From Adineta ricciae (Eukaryota > Rotifera > Eurotatoria > Adinetida > Adinetidae): a stretch of 64,000 bases of DNA. The notes beneath the pieces were generated by a model. That model was not told the origin of the DNA. It did no database searches and saw only the letters and a program-made list of their open reading frames with translations. Made by a program: the position numbers and the translations under genes. Location of the stretch: NCBI GenBank assembly GCA_905250025.1, contig CAJNOJ010000168.1, forward strand, positions 69,512-133,511. The letters run 5' to 3'. Within the stretch, counting starts at the first letter, position 1, and each line of letters starts with the position of its first letter. This document shows positions 24,174 through 37,489 of the stretch, in pieces.

Positions 24174-25157
24174 ATGGCTTCTGCGGAGAGCAACGTGACA
24201 GGATTTATCACCTCGTATGAAACTGCATTCACAAGGAAAATCAAACTTGGATTTTTTATTGCTGTCACTCCATTTGCAATCATCTGCGACATTATTCTTA
24301 TCTACTATCTTGTCTTTGATCGAACGATACGAAATATACTTCATTATCACAGCATTTTAGCCTTACTTCTCGTCTGTCTTGCACTAGAGACTATTGAAGT
24401 ACCACGTATCATGAATTATTTGCGTATTGGTATTGTTACACTGCAAACAGATCTTCATTGTCTTCTCTGGCAATGGCTTGACTACATACTAGGCGGTCTA
24501 ATCAATGTGTGCATGCTTTGGTTTTCATTAGAACGTCATCTGTTTATATTCTATTCATCTATATTCAATACTTTTAAACGTCGTGTAGCATTTCATTATT
24601 CCCCATTGATCATAATTTTTGTCTGCGTTAGTCTCTACTATAGTATCGCATTCTTCATTTATCCATGTAAACGACAATATGATTTCACACAACCACTGTG
24701 TGGTTTACCTTGTTACACTTCTCAAGCAAGCATCTCACTTTATGATCTGTTTGCTCATAATTGGATACCATTACTTTGCACACCTTTGCTTGATAGTACA
24801 TTGATTGTGAGAGTAGCCTGTCGGCGAAATATTGGCCAGCAAACACGATGGAAAAGGCATCGAAAAATGATCATACAAGTCTTAGTCATTTCCAACCTTT
24901 TCGTCATTATTCAGACTCCTTATGTTCTTATTGCATTTATTCAAATACTCGGAAACGTACCGGACTTTGCTCTCTATGTTCAAGTCGTCTATTTCTATTA
25001 TTGTCTTTGGCTATTCGCACTTGTCCTACCATTTGCTTGTCTAAGTTGCTTACCAGAAGTGAAAAACAAAATACGAACAAATTTCATGCGATGTATTGAA
25101 CGAAACAATGAAATCGTACCTTTACCTTTCTCTCAAACTCGTGGTAGAACTTATTGA
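24174..25157 (+). CDS. Single-exon seven-transmembrane receptor (rhodopsin-like, atypical)
   Basis: One uninterrupted exon encodes about 327 residues with seven hydrophobic segments, beginning MASAESNVTGF (one N-glycosylation site) with no signal peptide. TM1 is around GFFIAVTPFAIICDIILIYY. The TM3 end reads CMLWFSLERHLFIF, with ERH in the DRY position. ECL2 carries a Cys pair (CGLPCYT), and TM7 (FALVLPFACLSCLPEV) has no NPxxY. It resembles the expanded orphan GPCR groups found in rotifers, but no ligand class can be named. The ATG at 24174 is used; the frame upstream has only non-ATG codons. Confidence 0.8.
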   Translation: MASAESNVTGFITSYETAFTRKIKLGFFIAVTPFAIICDIILIYYLVFDRTIRNILHYHSILALLLVCLALETIEVPRIMNYLRIGIVTLQTDLHCLLWQWLDYILGGLINVCMLWFSLERHLFIFYSSIFNTFKRRVAFHYSPLIIIFVCVSLYYSIAFFIYPCKRQYDFTQPLCGLPCYTSQASISLYDLFAHNWIPLLCTPLLDSTLIVRVACRRNIGQQTRWKRHRKMIIQVLVISNLFVIIQTPYVLIAFIQILGNVPDFALYVQVVYFYYCLWLFALVLPFACLSCLPEVKNKIRTNFMRCIERNNEIVPLPFSQTRGRTY

Positions 25158-25415
25158 GAGACACCAGTATTTGTCTTTCGCAAGTAAAAGAACAATGGGA
25201 GCGTGTACAATCCGAAATAGGTTTGAGTCAAAATGAGAAAACAAAATTTTATTTGAAATCCTTTTTCGTCTTGTCACAAACATCGGTAAATAATAATTGT
25301 CGCCGCTGTTAAAAACATAAAAACAATAAAAAATGAAACTGTACATTAAGAATGCTCTATGGCGTCGTTTCAATCGAAAACGAAAGTTCTATTTCATCAC
25401 TGTATATAAATATTG

Positions 25416-28264
25416 TTATTGTTGCTGCTGTTTAAGATTAATAACAGGTTGACTATTCTTGCGATATTTATGTAAAGGTGGGGTTGGAGGTATCAAGTCA
25501 CTCCCACGTCTCAACGATGAATTCAGACTTGGTCGTAACTTTTCAGTTGACGCACGTTTCGCTTCCAATTTCTTCATTCGCAATTCGTAAGACTTGTTTT
25601 CTTTATATTCAAGTGTACTCAAACGTGGCGTAGAGCTCTTCGCACTTCGTAGCGATGATACACTGGAATTGTCATCGCCAATGGAATGCAAACGTTCGCG
25701 ACGGAAATCTTGTTCATCAAATCCAGAATCACGGTCAAGTTTGGAATTATCGAGTAGATCTGATGATTGGGACCGTTGCGCGATTACCATTGGTTTCCGC
25801 CGTGGTTTAGTAACTTGCTCCTCTTTTTTCACAGCATCAGCGATATTAGACATAGTATTTGAGCGAGAAGAATATCGGTTATAAGCTGATCGCGGACGGT
25901 CCGATATTTGTTTCTGCGCCGAAGAAACTGTTGATGAAGTAGCAGTCGACTTTCGTGTAGTTGATATTATCCGTGCTGGTTTTGGTACTGGTTTCTTTTC
26001 TTCGAGAATACCTTCGCTACTCTCCAAACTGTCATTATCCATATTGATTTCGTCCTTTTCATCCGTCGACTTCTTCTTCTTTACGGACATAATGTCATCG
26101 ATATCTTGTGTATCGAAGTCGCCTGTTGATGTCAGAGTTGTAGAATAAACATCACCATCGATGTTACCGATGATAGATTCTGTAAATCGAGATGTTTGTT
26201 CGTTGAAATGATTGAGTGGTTGTGTATGAGATTTCGCGACAGGTGAATAATGTCGAGGAGGTTGTCTTTCAGCTGAAGTTATATGTAAAGATTTGATGGA
26301 ATGGTCGAAAGAGTCATCTTTCGAATCCAATGACGACGAAGAAGATGGTTTACTAGGCGTTGTTTCAGTATACGATGAGTAATCTTGATCTGTACTTGGC
26401 GATGATTGTTTACTATACATAGACGAAGGGGTTCGACGATCTGTGTTGCGAGTATTCCGTATTTTTGGAGTGGGCGACGATCGATACTGATGCGTATGAT
26501 GATGAGGGCACGCTGAAGATTGATTGAGAATATCTTCTTCGCTTCGATAGGTGATTTGCCCGATACGATGACGTCCGTCAGCTCCCCGAGTGATGACAAG
26601 TTGAGCATCAGCTAGATTTGTGTCGTGTTGAGACGGTTTCGGCAGTGGAAATTCTTCCGTTTTGATTGTCACGGATTTACCGAAAGGATTCGTTTTTTGT
26701 GTGCTAGGCGCAATGTTTGTGTTTGGCACAGCCAGAATTGGAATATCGGAATGGTTATGGGAATGGTGATGTTCAGAACGACGGTGAGCTTTGGAAAGGA
26801 AGGAAAATATTAGATGAGCGAGAAGTGATACATTTCAGCACACTTACCACCTGATCGCCGGCACGGATCGTGTTTATTCAAGTAATTTTCCAGCGTATCC
26901 CAACCACCGCCAACACGAACCATAACATGATTTCTCAGAATCTTAAAATTAATGGAAAAGAAATAAGTTTTAGATCGAAAATCGAGCCTTTTGAATTGAG
27001 AGAACATACTCGAATGAATATAATTGTACCATTTTCACCGATGCGATATTTGCCTTCACCAATACGAATAACTGGAAAGCGTTGTGAACAACAACATGAA
27101 TTAGCAATCTGTACAACCTACAATAACATAATCTTCTCATGCAACCTGATCGTTTCTCCGCATTTGTTTCTCTTACTGTTTTATGTAAATGTGAAGAACA
27201 TGCCGGTGGCTCGACAGGATGCTTTCGTTCACTTGTCAATGTCTGGTCCACAGGTAGATCATCGTCTGCTATCACCATCGTCGTGATTATTTCATTAGAT
27301 GTGACATTGTCAAATGTTTCTTCATTAGTTTGCTTGTGTTTACTATTCGTCTTATCAGCATTATCGTTCGAAACTAAAGGCACATGAGTTAATCGATCTC
27401 TTAACCAATTAGCACTGGTTGAATTCGATAAAGAGAATGTATTCGAAGAGCCGTCGTCTTCATTGCCGTCGACATCGTCATGATCGGAAATCACTTCATG
27501 ATTCGTTGTATCAGTTTGAGTCTGATGAAGTTCATCTGTTTGTTTATGATTTTCTTCGCGCTGTGAGCGTAGCAATGCTATTGCAGAGATGTACTCCGTT
27601 TGTTCTTTATCACGTGCTATTTCTTGTTCAATTTCATCTTCTAGTTTGATGATAGCCGGGACGCTAACACCAAATTTGGCACCGAAACGAGCAATTTCAA
27701 GTAAACACAGGAGGAAGTTCTTTTCGTTTTTACGCAAGATCAAATCATCCGATTCGAACATAAGCACTTCACGAACGCCGGCGACACGTCGTGCCCATTT
27801 GATAAATTGCGAGACATTATCACGAGCAGTGAACGTTTGAGGACGAGCATCCACACGATATTTACAATTCATTAAGGTCGATGTCGATGGCGACATTTTA
27901 CGTGCTGCTTCGTTGACATTATTTGCATGATGACAAAGAAGAGCACCGTTTTCTAAAAATGACACTAAGTATATTCGAAACAGAAGTGATCATAACTACC
28001 TAGACATTCAAGAAAGTTATCCGCAGTCATTAGCGCCCAGTTTGGATACATATTCGACAGCCAATCAGCGAGATCTTCTTTCATTGCATATAGATATTCA
28101 TCAGTAGTTGAATACGGTTGAACAGATTTCATTTCGAGGAAACGTGATTGAGGATCAATCACTAATTGTTCGACAGCCGAAGCCATCGTTGATTTATCTA
28201 TCACTAAAAATCAAAATGTTCAAATAATATTTTGACAAACAGTCATCTACTCACACTGTCTCAT
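25416..28264 (-). CDS. GAS2-like protein (CH + GAR domains), actin-microtubule linker
   Basis: GAS2-like proteins cross-link actin (CH domain) and microtubules (GAR domain). The calponin-homology domain spans about 28110-27640, with [34 protein letters not shown] and [15 protein letters not shown] charged linker follows, then the GAR/GAS2 domain (about 27100-26860) with [16 protein letters not shown] and [20 protein letters not shown]. The exon 26729-25416 encodes a long Ser/Arg-rich disordered tail ending in a short polyglutamine run at the stop (QQQQ). Two starts are possible: ATG 28264 (MRQ, spliced through a GTGAGT donor into the CH exon) or ATG 28186 (MASAVEQ), which lies in frame downstream. 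Vertebrate GAS2L1-3 and fly Pickled eggs have this layout; which paralogue is not clear. Confidence 0.85.
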
Positions 28265-31202
28265 GTCCTTCTCACTTTTTCTGTCATCGTGATCTAGTTG
28301 GAACGAAATACGTTCACTCTTTCCTTTTTCTTTCTCTCGTTCTTTTGTACTGATGAGTGTGTATATGAGCGACTGACTTTTTTTTTAAATAGCACCCTTT
28401 CGGTCATTGTGTTTCGTCCTCGTCTTGCCCTCTCTCTCGTTCAGTTAAATTTTATTTCACTCTTTCTCTCTCTCACTGTTTCTATCTTCGTTCAAACTAG
28501 GTTGGCCTCACATTGAAATTAACGTAGATTAGAGTATCTCTTTTCTTTTCATCTAACGGACAGAAGGTGTAATGTAAATCTCGGGATCAATTCGAAATCT
28601 AACATGTGAAAAGAAAGCTTTTCGTACTACATTACATCTATTGTATCAAACAATCAAATAAATAAACTATTCACTGATCCACACGAAGAAATTCAATGTC
28701 CTCCATGCTTGCACTCGAAATTCTCGTCAAGCATAACTCAGCACTTATGCTAAATGTAATTGCTCATTTAATATGTGAAGTTTATGTTCACATTCACACA
28801 AATCATCGTAAAAAGTGTAACAAACACTTCAATATTCAATCGGGAGATTCTTCTCGACTCCCCCTCCCCCCTCCCCAAACAAAATGAATACACCGACATC
28901 ATACAACATACGAAGACACAGGTCAGAGACGAAGAGAAATGCCAATGAAAATTGGACACACGTGTGCTCAAAAGAAATGTCTGTCTGCAAAAAACAACAA
29001 CACATACGAAGTTATTTACTTAAAAGATACGTCGGACAGATTTCTCTAATAAACTTTCTTTCTTTCTTTCTTTCTTATCATTTATCAACGATACGGCAAA
29101 AATCAAGTGGTCTGGATGTTTAATCTCTTGAGATTTCGTCAAAGGAAATATGTTAAATACAACTCTCATCGATGTCTTTATTACCTGACTTGTCAATAGA
29201 CAAACGATCAAAGGATATTTATGTGCATCCGTCCCGTTGTCCGCTCGTTGAATTCTCGGTTCGCTAAATGTCAATCGATCGCCTGCTCGTACATATTCAA
29301 CGAACTATCGCACATATTTTCCGCGTTACATGTCAAGGGCCTTTACCAAAAAAATCGAACACTACCGTAAACAGATTCGTTTTCACCCAAAATAAATGAT
29401 ACAATCGTAATTCGCATAGAAATATATAGATGATTAACTGATAAACTCAAATCGACGAAGGAAAAACAACACTGATTCAGTAGTTTATGTGTAGTTGTGT
29501 TTTTTGAAAAAAAATATTTTCTTTCCTTCTATGACGTCTTCTTCCATGACTCATCTCCTCTATTTTTAACGATATGATTCTTACCTGTGATTTTTTTCTC
29601 TGTCGATGAAAGTATGCAGTGGAGGTTGATATGAATTATTCTATTTACGATCGACGGAAAGAAAAGCGCACATAGCTAACAGTCCGGCTCATATGTATTT
29701 ATTCACCTTCGCTTAAGACAAGCGATTTGACAAAAACACCTACTAAAATGACAGCGACAAAATGCGTATGTGTGCAATATTTGCATGACGGTAAGAACGG
29801 GGAGAGAGAGAGAGAAATCGAGAAGAATGGGATAAAGAGAAAGAAAAGTAAAACATGAGTAAAAAGATTGAAAAAAAATCGAATAAAATGAGAAGTGTCC
29901 AATGATGTAACACACCTGTTTGATTGGTACTGATGGAATGTCTGCTGAGTGGGAGGAACGGGAAAATCAAGGTCAACACAATCGATAAGAATTCATTCGA
30001 TTCACTTCATACGACGCAGTCAAAGGTCAACATGTCTGGACAAAAGTAAAAGAAAATAATGACCGGTATGATAAAAAAAATATCACCACACCTCGATGTT
30101 GATCGAATCTGTTTTCTTTCTTCCTTCCTTGTGAAAGTTGATTTTAATCACGAGCAGAGCTTATTCTCGAGTGAGACGTTTGCCTTGAACACGAAGGTTT
30201 TTTTAATGATTTTAAATATTCAATTGACATTATAGAACCCATTCTATTGATTTTCTCCTATGACAATCGAGATAATGCAAATGAATTCTCTTCTTTCTTT
30301 GGCGTACTTATATCCCACGATCAAACATTGAATGTTACGAATAAAAAAATTGCTTTACAATTCTTTTTCAACATATCTGACCTCGTTCGAAACGAAAATT
30401 ATATAATCAACTAGATCAACTCAAGTGTATTTGAACTTGAATATCGTTTCTTCTATCTATCTATTTATTCATTCGGCTGACTTGTTTCAATCCTATAAGA
30501 GATTGTTATGACATACTACTGGTTCCTACTTTGCTTCTCTTTTCATACTCTATTACCAAACAGGACAACAGTACCGTTCTGTTCATTTTCAAATGGATCA
30601 AGATATATTGCAATAAAGGTTTGAATGTAACATTTATTTGTTTAGTTGTGACGTAAGAGAGTGCTAATACAGCAATTATGTTCTTCTTTGACCAGTTTGG
30701 ACAATATCGGATTGAATTTTATGAGCTTTTTATCATTGATAAGACTTCCGTAAGAGGTCTGTGTGCAACGTTTAAAAGATCAGATTAAATTAAATTGGAT
30801 TTAGTCCTACGTGAGTTGAATATCATTTGTAGCCTTCGAATCGATAAATTGAAGCAACAAAAATGAAGATAGACGAGACATATATCAATGAATTGGGTAG
30901 TAATTTAATTAAAACATGAAAGAGATTAGAACGTCTATCTCAATTACATTTGCTCATTGAATGTGATCGAGATTGGCAACTTAGGTTTCGACTCCATCTA
31001 TATTTACACGAATGTTTCATTAGCAAAAGAAAAACAAAGTTTATATTATTCATAAACACACAAAAATAATCTCTGGTAATGATTGATACAACGACAAAGA
31101 TAGAAAGGAGAAAAACGTACAGAACATTGAAGTTGACAACTGAAAGGACAAGTACATTTTTCATAAAAATGACCATAGAAAACAGACCAACACAAAATAT
31201 AT
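28265..31202. other. Intergenic 2.9 kb, no recognised gene
   Basis: The largest gap in the window, between the 5' end of the GAS2-like gene and the 3' end of Rap1GAP. It holds simple repeats, including (CTTT)n at 29054-29076 and GA-rich tracts near 29808, and a few short unconvincing open frames. I could not see exon chains, tRNAs or conserved elements. Confidence 0.5.
29054..29076. repeat. (CTTT)n microsatellite
   Basis: Just under six perfect copies of CTTT. Confidence 0.9.
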
Positions 31203-34200
31203 CTAAACAGTTGCTTCTTCACTTATATGAATCCCAGCTGTTTGCGGCGTAGAAATATGTCGTTGGCTAGACGATATGCGTTGCCAAATATGTGACTAAA
31301 ATACACAAGTACACGATGATTTTCACGCGTAAGTCATAAATACATACGGGATAGGATTTTTCACGCAATTGTTGTCGGTAAGCTAAATAAAGCGCAAATA
31401 TAAGCTAAATCTCAACAATAATGACGGAGAAACTTACCATCTTGATCATCGCTATCGTACGGCACACGGGTTGTTTCGACGGAAGACATGCTATCCTTTA
31501 GAAATTGAACAATTTTCTTTGCGAGAAATATGGTAAAGAAGAAAAGTTTCTTACTAATCCTTCGTCCGATTCGTCACCATAGTAAACCTGAGTGGGAAGT
31601 GAAGAATTATGTTGAACTGTTGAGCTACTCATATCAGCACTATCATTCAAACTATCGTCACTTGGGCCATTGGTATGTCTACAAAAACATAATAACATTC
31701 AACATGTGTCATTAGACTGAAGTCAAAACTTACCGACGCATTGAACTATTTTCACGTGTTGATTCTTGTCTAGAAGATCAACCATCGATACTTTTGTTGT
31801 TTTCGTAGAGCTTTCGTTCAACTTACTCAGAGGATGAATTGGCGAGTGATAGACGTGGATGGGCATCCACACTGTCCATGGATTTCCCTAATCGAATTAA
31901 TTTCTTGCTAGCTTTCGTTTTCTTCTCACTAGACTTCAATGATTGACGAGGACTATCGGATATGCTACTACTACGACTAAAAATTTTCTTCATGGAGAAT
32001 AAATAGCGTTTGCGTGCAGAATTCGATAATAGAGACAGACGATGATGACCAACACGTTTCTGTTCGTCGCAGAGAACTTCATAGGACTTTTCGGACAGAT
32101 TTTCACACAAAGTTTTTAAGTAAGAACAGCGTGTGCGTTGTTGTAATAATGCGAATGTTCGACAACGATAAGCAGCATATTCCGCGTTGATCAATTTCGA
32201 AAGAATGAATGGCTTCAAGTGTTCGGCGGTACGCACATAGACAACGTTTGGATGGAGAATTGGAGAAAATTCTTCAATATTATCACGAGCGATCAGCATT
32301 ATCTAAATCGTTTCAATATCAAATATTATTCAACGTATGTTCATACGAGTCGTCCCTCGACAAGTCCTTCCGCTTATACTCGATATCCTGGTTGAAGTGT
32401 TTTGTCCTTGTCTCATCCGTACGCACTTAGTCAAGAGAAAACAAACGAACCAAGGTTGATCAAGTCTACGGTCATTGTATATCCTTAACTAAAAAGCGCA
32501 AAGGCCAACAATAATATAAACAATGTAGCGATCCTGTCGAAATAAGTTATTCAATTTAATACTATATTACAAAGAAAACGATCAATTTCAGTCAAAGTCG
32601 TTCTATTTATCATATCAATACAACTGTCGATCTAATGGATTCAATATTACTCAAGGTTCGTTTCATGTCAACATTGATTTTACGCGTCTGAGACAAACAA
32701 TCGTGTATCTGTCAACTTACTTTGTAACATGTTCGAGAAAGAATTTGAACAGGTTGAATAACAAGAAATATATGGAGAAAGTTCGATTTGATCATGCTGG
32801 GATGAAATGGAGTGTTTTCTTCTTGAAAAACAATCGCAACAATGTCGTTTCCAATATGACGTTTACGTTGAATCTGTGAAACATCGTTGGGTGTGAAGGG
32901 CAATAAGGTACTAACATGAAACATGATTTCTTTGTCATCGTAACATTCGTAATAGGAGATTGGAGAATCTGTATCTTCGCTTGTATCCAAACCACCGCGA
33001 TATCTAAGAGAAAAAGGTCAAGTTTGAGGAGAAAAACGAAGAATTGAATACCCTTTAAAGTTTTTCAATGATACTCTTGTTGCAATGATATCAAGGAATT
33101 CATCGAATGTTCGGCTGTGTCTTTCGTTATTGAAAAACTCTTCCTCTGTCGTCTAAATTAAATCGGAGGCTCGTGATTATAAGTCGATTGATCACAAGGA
33201 ATACTTTACTTGTCCTCTTCGTTGGTAAATGATTCCAAATTTGAACTTTTGTGTTTCTAATTTCTCATCATATTCTTTAACGTACTGTTGCGCTTTCAAG
33301 CTCGTACAATTTTCGAAGTGATCGATGTGTAAGTCAGGATAGAGATGTTGAGCGAGAGTAATGTAATTCGTTACAACGTTTTCGTTTTCTACAAGCGTCA
33401 TCGATTTCGAGCCTTCTTTTGTACGAACGATGACGGTTAATTCATCATTTTGAGGTTTAATCGACATGACCACAGGATCGAAATCTTCGTCAATTGCGAA
33501 AATATCATAATGATACTAAAATACAACGATAAATCAACATGAGGAAAGGATCGATAACGAGATTTACTTGGTCGTAGAAATAATTCATATAGAGCGACGC
33601 TATATTTTCCGACGTAATTCGACAATCACTTGAAAGTATTTTCGTCTTAAAAATCCACTGTGATGGTTCACCGTAGCCGCCTTCGACACGGTAGCGATCT
33701 TGTTCGTGTAGGGCATCATCAGATGGTATACGATAGATCATGGGAAACACACCACCGGGTGATGAAGTTAACATCTAATTGAAACGTTGATCGCATAAAA
33801 GTGAGAAGCGCAAAGAAAACAAATTGAAATTATACTTCGGTGATATAATATTGAATAGCCTGTTGAACTTGATCAGTATTACGCGATTGTACTTCACTAC
33901 TTTCATAATCGAGTGTTGAATAATTTGATCGTGTCGAAATTCTTCCAGTAAACGAATCCTTGAAAAGAAAACATCTTCGATTATTTAGGTTTGGATATCA
34001 AGTCCTTCTCTTCCTCGTTAATTATTTATCTCAGACAAAAGAGCATAACTATATGTCAGTGTCTACCTAACGGAATGATATGTCATTTTCTCTTCGATTA
34101 CTTCAAATTCACAGGTTGATTCGAAAAAGCAAGAAGCGTGTTGTCCTTACCTCTCGATTTGGTAAGGAAGCTTGGCTGTTATGCAAAACTGAATGTTTCA

Positions 34201-35237
34201 ATGATGCTCGGCTAGGTCTTTCTAACTGAACACTTTGCCGATTGGCTTGAGGGTTCATTGAATGCCGCATGCGAACTGGAATATGATTCAAAACAGGTAA
34301 ACTCGTCTGACTTCGACGTAGTTCCATTGGAAAATCGAGAGAGTAGCTTCGAGAAAGTTGTTGTTGACCGTCTACGTCTCTAATACCACCGACAGACCTT
34401 AAATATTCAGTAATTCTTGTAATTTATATGTATATAACCGATGTCGAATGAGGTATAATTTATGAATACAAATAAGGAAGGCAAAGAAGAGAGTAGAAGA
34501 GCGTGGGAATGAAAGAGAAGGAAAGTAAAAGGAAAAAAATCTCGACTGGTGGTAAAGAAAAAAACATACTTTGGAAGGTTGAGTGACATATGCGAACTAA
34601 AATACGAGGAAAAAATCAATAATATTGAAACGAAACAGAACTGAATTAACATACATTGTTGCAATATTGTACGATTGCTGTTGAGGATTAGAATAATATT
34701 GTCCATCACGTTGGTGGCATGAGAAAAGAGTGTCAGCACAAATATGTTCTCCGCGATAGTCACGACTGAGAAGAAAAAAAAAGAAAGAAGAGAGCGAGAG
34801 AGAAAAATGAGAACTTTCATCGATCCTCTTATTCAATAAGAAACTGTTTCCTTCCTCTCGTACCGATTTAAATAATCATTATTATATAATTGTCCACTTG
34901 TCGACAGATGAGCATTGTTTAACGATTCAGATCTTTCAAGGACGGGACTATCATGTTGAATAATCGTCGTTTCGTTGTCAGTCAAATTGTGTTGATATAA
35001 ATCCGAATTGAATCGTTTGATTCTGATTGATTTACTTATGTTGTTATTTGTTATTGTTGGTAGGTCGCCCTCGTCTCCATTCCACCCGTTGAGAATATCA
35101 TAGATTTTCGCACACCAAGCCATTTCGAACGGAGAAAAACGAAAAGAAAGATGAAGGTATTCACATCTAGAAAATAAAAATTCGAGACATCTTTTGAAAC
35201 AGCAGGAGCAGCTCGTACAACATTCGAGCAAGGTCAT
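31203..35237 (-). CDS. RAP1GAP: Rap1 GTPase-activating protein (Rap1GAP)
   Basis: Rap1GAP stimulates GTP hydrolysis on Rap1 through an asparagine thumb, limiting integrin and adhesion signalling. The catalytic domain spans about 33770-31950 over several exons: [13 protein letters not shown], then [30 protein letters not shown] and [17 protein letters not shown], which contains the HIGND motif with the catalytic Asn. Further on are [20 protein letters not shown] and [18 protein letters not shown]. The C-terminus is Ser-rich and ends EEATV. The N-terminal region (35237-33780) is disordered with many Ser and Gln; I saw no clear GoLoco motif. The start is uncertain: ATG 35237 is the first in the frame, ATG 35123 ([11 protein letters not shown]) a good alternative, and more exons may lie upstream near 36060-36220. 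The intron at about 32300-32720 is long for this region. Confidence 0.85.
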
Positions 35238-37489
35238 GCAACTCTACTATTATTACCATATACACCATCGCTCTTTTCTTCTCTTCTTCATTTCCCGTTT
35301 TGAAATATAAGAAAAAAAAAAGAAAAAGAAAACGATGATGGTGTACTAGAACACTCTCCTGTATCTCATAAAAAAAGTAATTGTTCGTATACGTAAGTAC
35401 TCTACTTGAATGATCAATTCATGTCAACAAATAAACGATGAATCTCTCTGCTCTCTACAAAACATGACAACAATCTCATACATCTTTTTTTTGTACGATG
35501 ATATTTACCTGATTAAATATATCCATGCTCAATACAAACATATCTCTCGCGTAAAAAGATCAAGTTAACAATAGAACACAAAGAAAATGAAGAATAGGTT
35601 CAACACATTTGGTTAGATGAGACTGTGTAAATGAATAAAACAGCAGGTAAACGAAACCTTCAAGAAAACGTATGTATACGTCGATATGTTACTAAATAAG
35701 AGAAAGAAAATGATGACAACCTTTGCGTTAAACTGATCATATGATGCCTATAAAATATGTTGTACATTCGCTACTAGAACTACTATTCTCAACTAAATAT
35801 TTATGACCTTTTTACCCTTTAGAAATAGCTTTTTTGCCGCGCTTCTCTTTTGATTCACATTAAATCCGATTTTCTCGATATTGAACATACAGAATGATCA
35901 ATATTATACTTACATAAGATGGCAATTGAGCTTTCATATAAGTTTCTACTTACAAGATGCCATCACTGTCGAAATGAACTGCTCCTTACGCCTCTAACAA
36001 CATGTGACACCTGTATTGATGATTTATTACACATCAAATCAATTTGAAACTTACTAATCTATGTTTCGAATGCACCGTTCCCATCGTCTCGAGTGATGGA
36101 TGAGAAGACTGTCCAATAGAAATGACATAATTATATAATCATCGTTCATTGATAGAAATGCAAGACAAATAACGCAGAAAGAATATATGTATAACTGACC
36201 TGTGCACGTCGTACAATTGATTTCTGTGACGGGAAAAAAAACGGAAACAAGTTGTCGCAAACGAACAAGAAGAAGAAGAAGAAGAAAAAGGAGAAAGAAA
36301 AGAGTTAGGTCAGTCAACATAGAAGAATAAAAAGAATAATACGATGAAGATTTCTTTCTTTTTTTTGCATTTTCCTGTTTCACCAAATCTGTAGATCAAG
36401 GTTGATAAACTTTTTTTTTTGTATTCTGTTGTGGTTTTTTAATATTCGATATCACTGATCTGTCGAGTTTTGTCGAGTAAATGTTATTTTTGTAATACGA
36501 ATACACGCCATTTCATTTTCAAGAACTTTTTTCGGTATTTTTGTGTATACTCACTCTTATACTATTTACATCATATATACAAAGGAAAGCAACGAATGAC
36601 ATTGATTGGATTTCAAGTTGACGAACACAAAAAAGCGCACGTATATTCAAACAGATCGCTTTTTTTTCTTCTCTCCGATCTGTTGACCAGGAATTAATGC
36701 GATTGAAATAAATCAAATGCGACGTTTCTGTTCGCTAGACTATGATTATGTAAAGAGATTTCCGAGAAGTAGAAATGACTGAGTGGCTATTGATCGATTC
36801 TCACCTTTATTCTATCAAACGATGTAGACATAGACGAGCGATTGAATATGATAATTGGCCTGTTGGATAGGTGATGATGAATGAAAACAAAGCTATTGCA
36901 TCGCTCGACGAGACGGATTTTTTCGATGATGATGATGATGCTCTTGTGAGACGGACAGTAAGGCGAGTAAAAACAACACGTCTTTGTGAATGAAAATGTA
37001 TGAGTAAACAGGAGCGGCGAAGAAAAGAGCAAAATAGCGTGTAGCATGAGTAAGAAATGCAACTGTTTTTCTTTTCAAACTTCAAGTAACTGGAGTGAAC
37101 AACATGCTATGTAAATATACTCGACAAATGAAATGAGTGTTTCTTTTCTTCCTTTTCTCTCTCTTTGCTACAAAATGATTTTTAATGAGGAATATCAAGT
37201 TTGTATTTTGCTTCTTTAAACATTGACGAATGCAATACAACGATGATGACAATGACGAAAATAACAACATCAACAACAACGAACGGCGAAAAAGAAACTG
37301 CACAACTAACTTTCAACCATAAGAATGTTTTCTTATCAGAACTCGAGATGAATGTTCGAAGGAAAAAAACAAAACAAAACAAAAAATAGAATGAATAAAA
37401 TAGAAGATTATGCATAAGAATAAAATGACAATGATAAAAACCGAAATGAATTTCATAAAGGAGACGATCATTTTCTTTTCGTTTGTTCT
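35238..37489. other. Intergenic 2.2 kb, Rap1GAP 5' side to HID1 3' side
   Basis: Apart from the candidate exons near 36055-36223 I see A/T-rich sequence with homopolymers and short trinucleotide runs. The right end should hold the HID1 3'UTR. Confidence 0.45.
36055..36223 (-). other. Candidate upstream exons of Rap1GAP (unplaced)
   Basis: Two phase-0 exon-like segments occur on the minus strand with good splice signals: 36223-36200 (24 nt, KSIVRRAQ) and 36108-36055 (54 nt, 18 codons, ending at a GTAAGT donor). They join in frame to each other. A third possible 21-nt exon follows. I could not connect them in frame to the Rap1GAP exon at 35237, so they may be an alternative 5' end or chance. 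Confidence 0.3.

Noticed and set aside
28298..31176. Several short open frames in the 3-kb gap
   Set aside because: No exon chains, low-complexity or hydrophobic-by-composition sequence, and no family resemblance.
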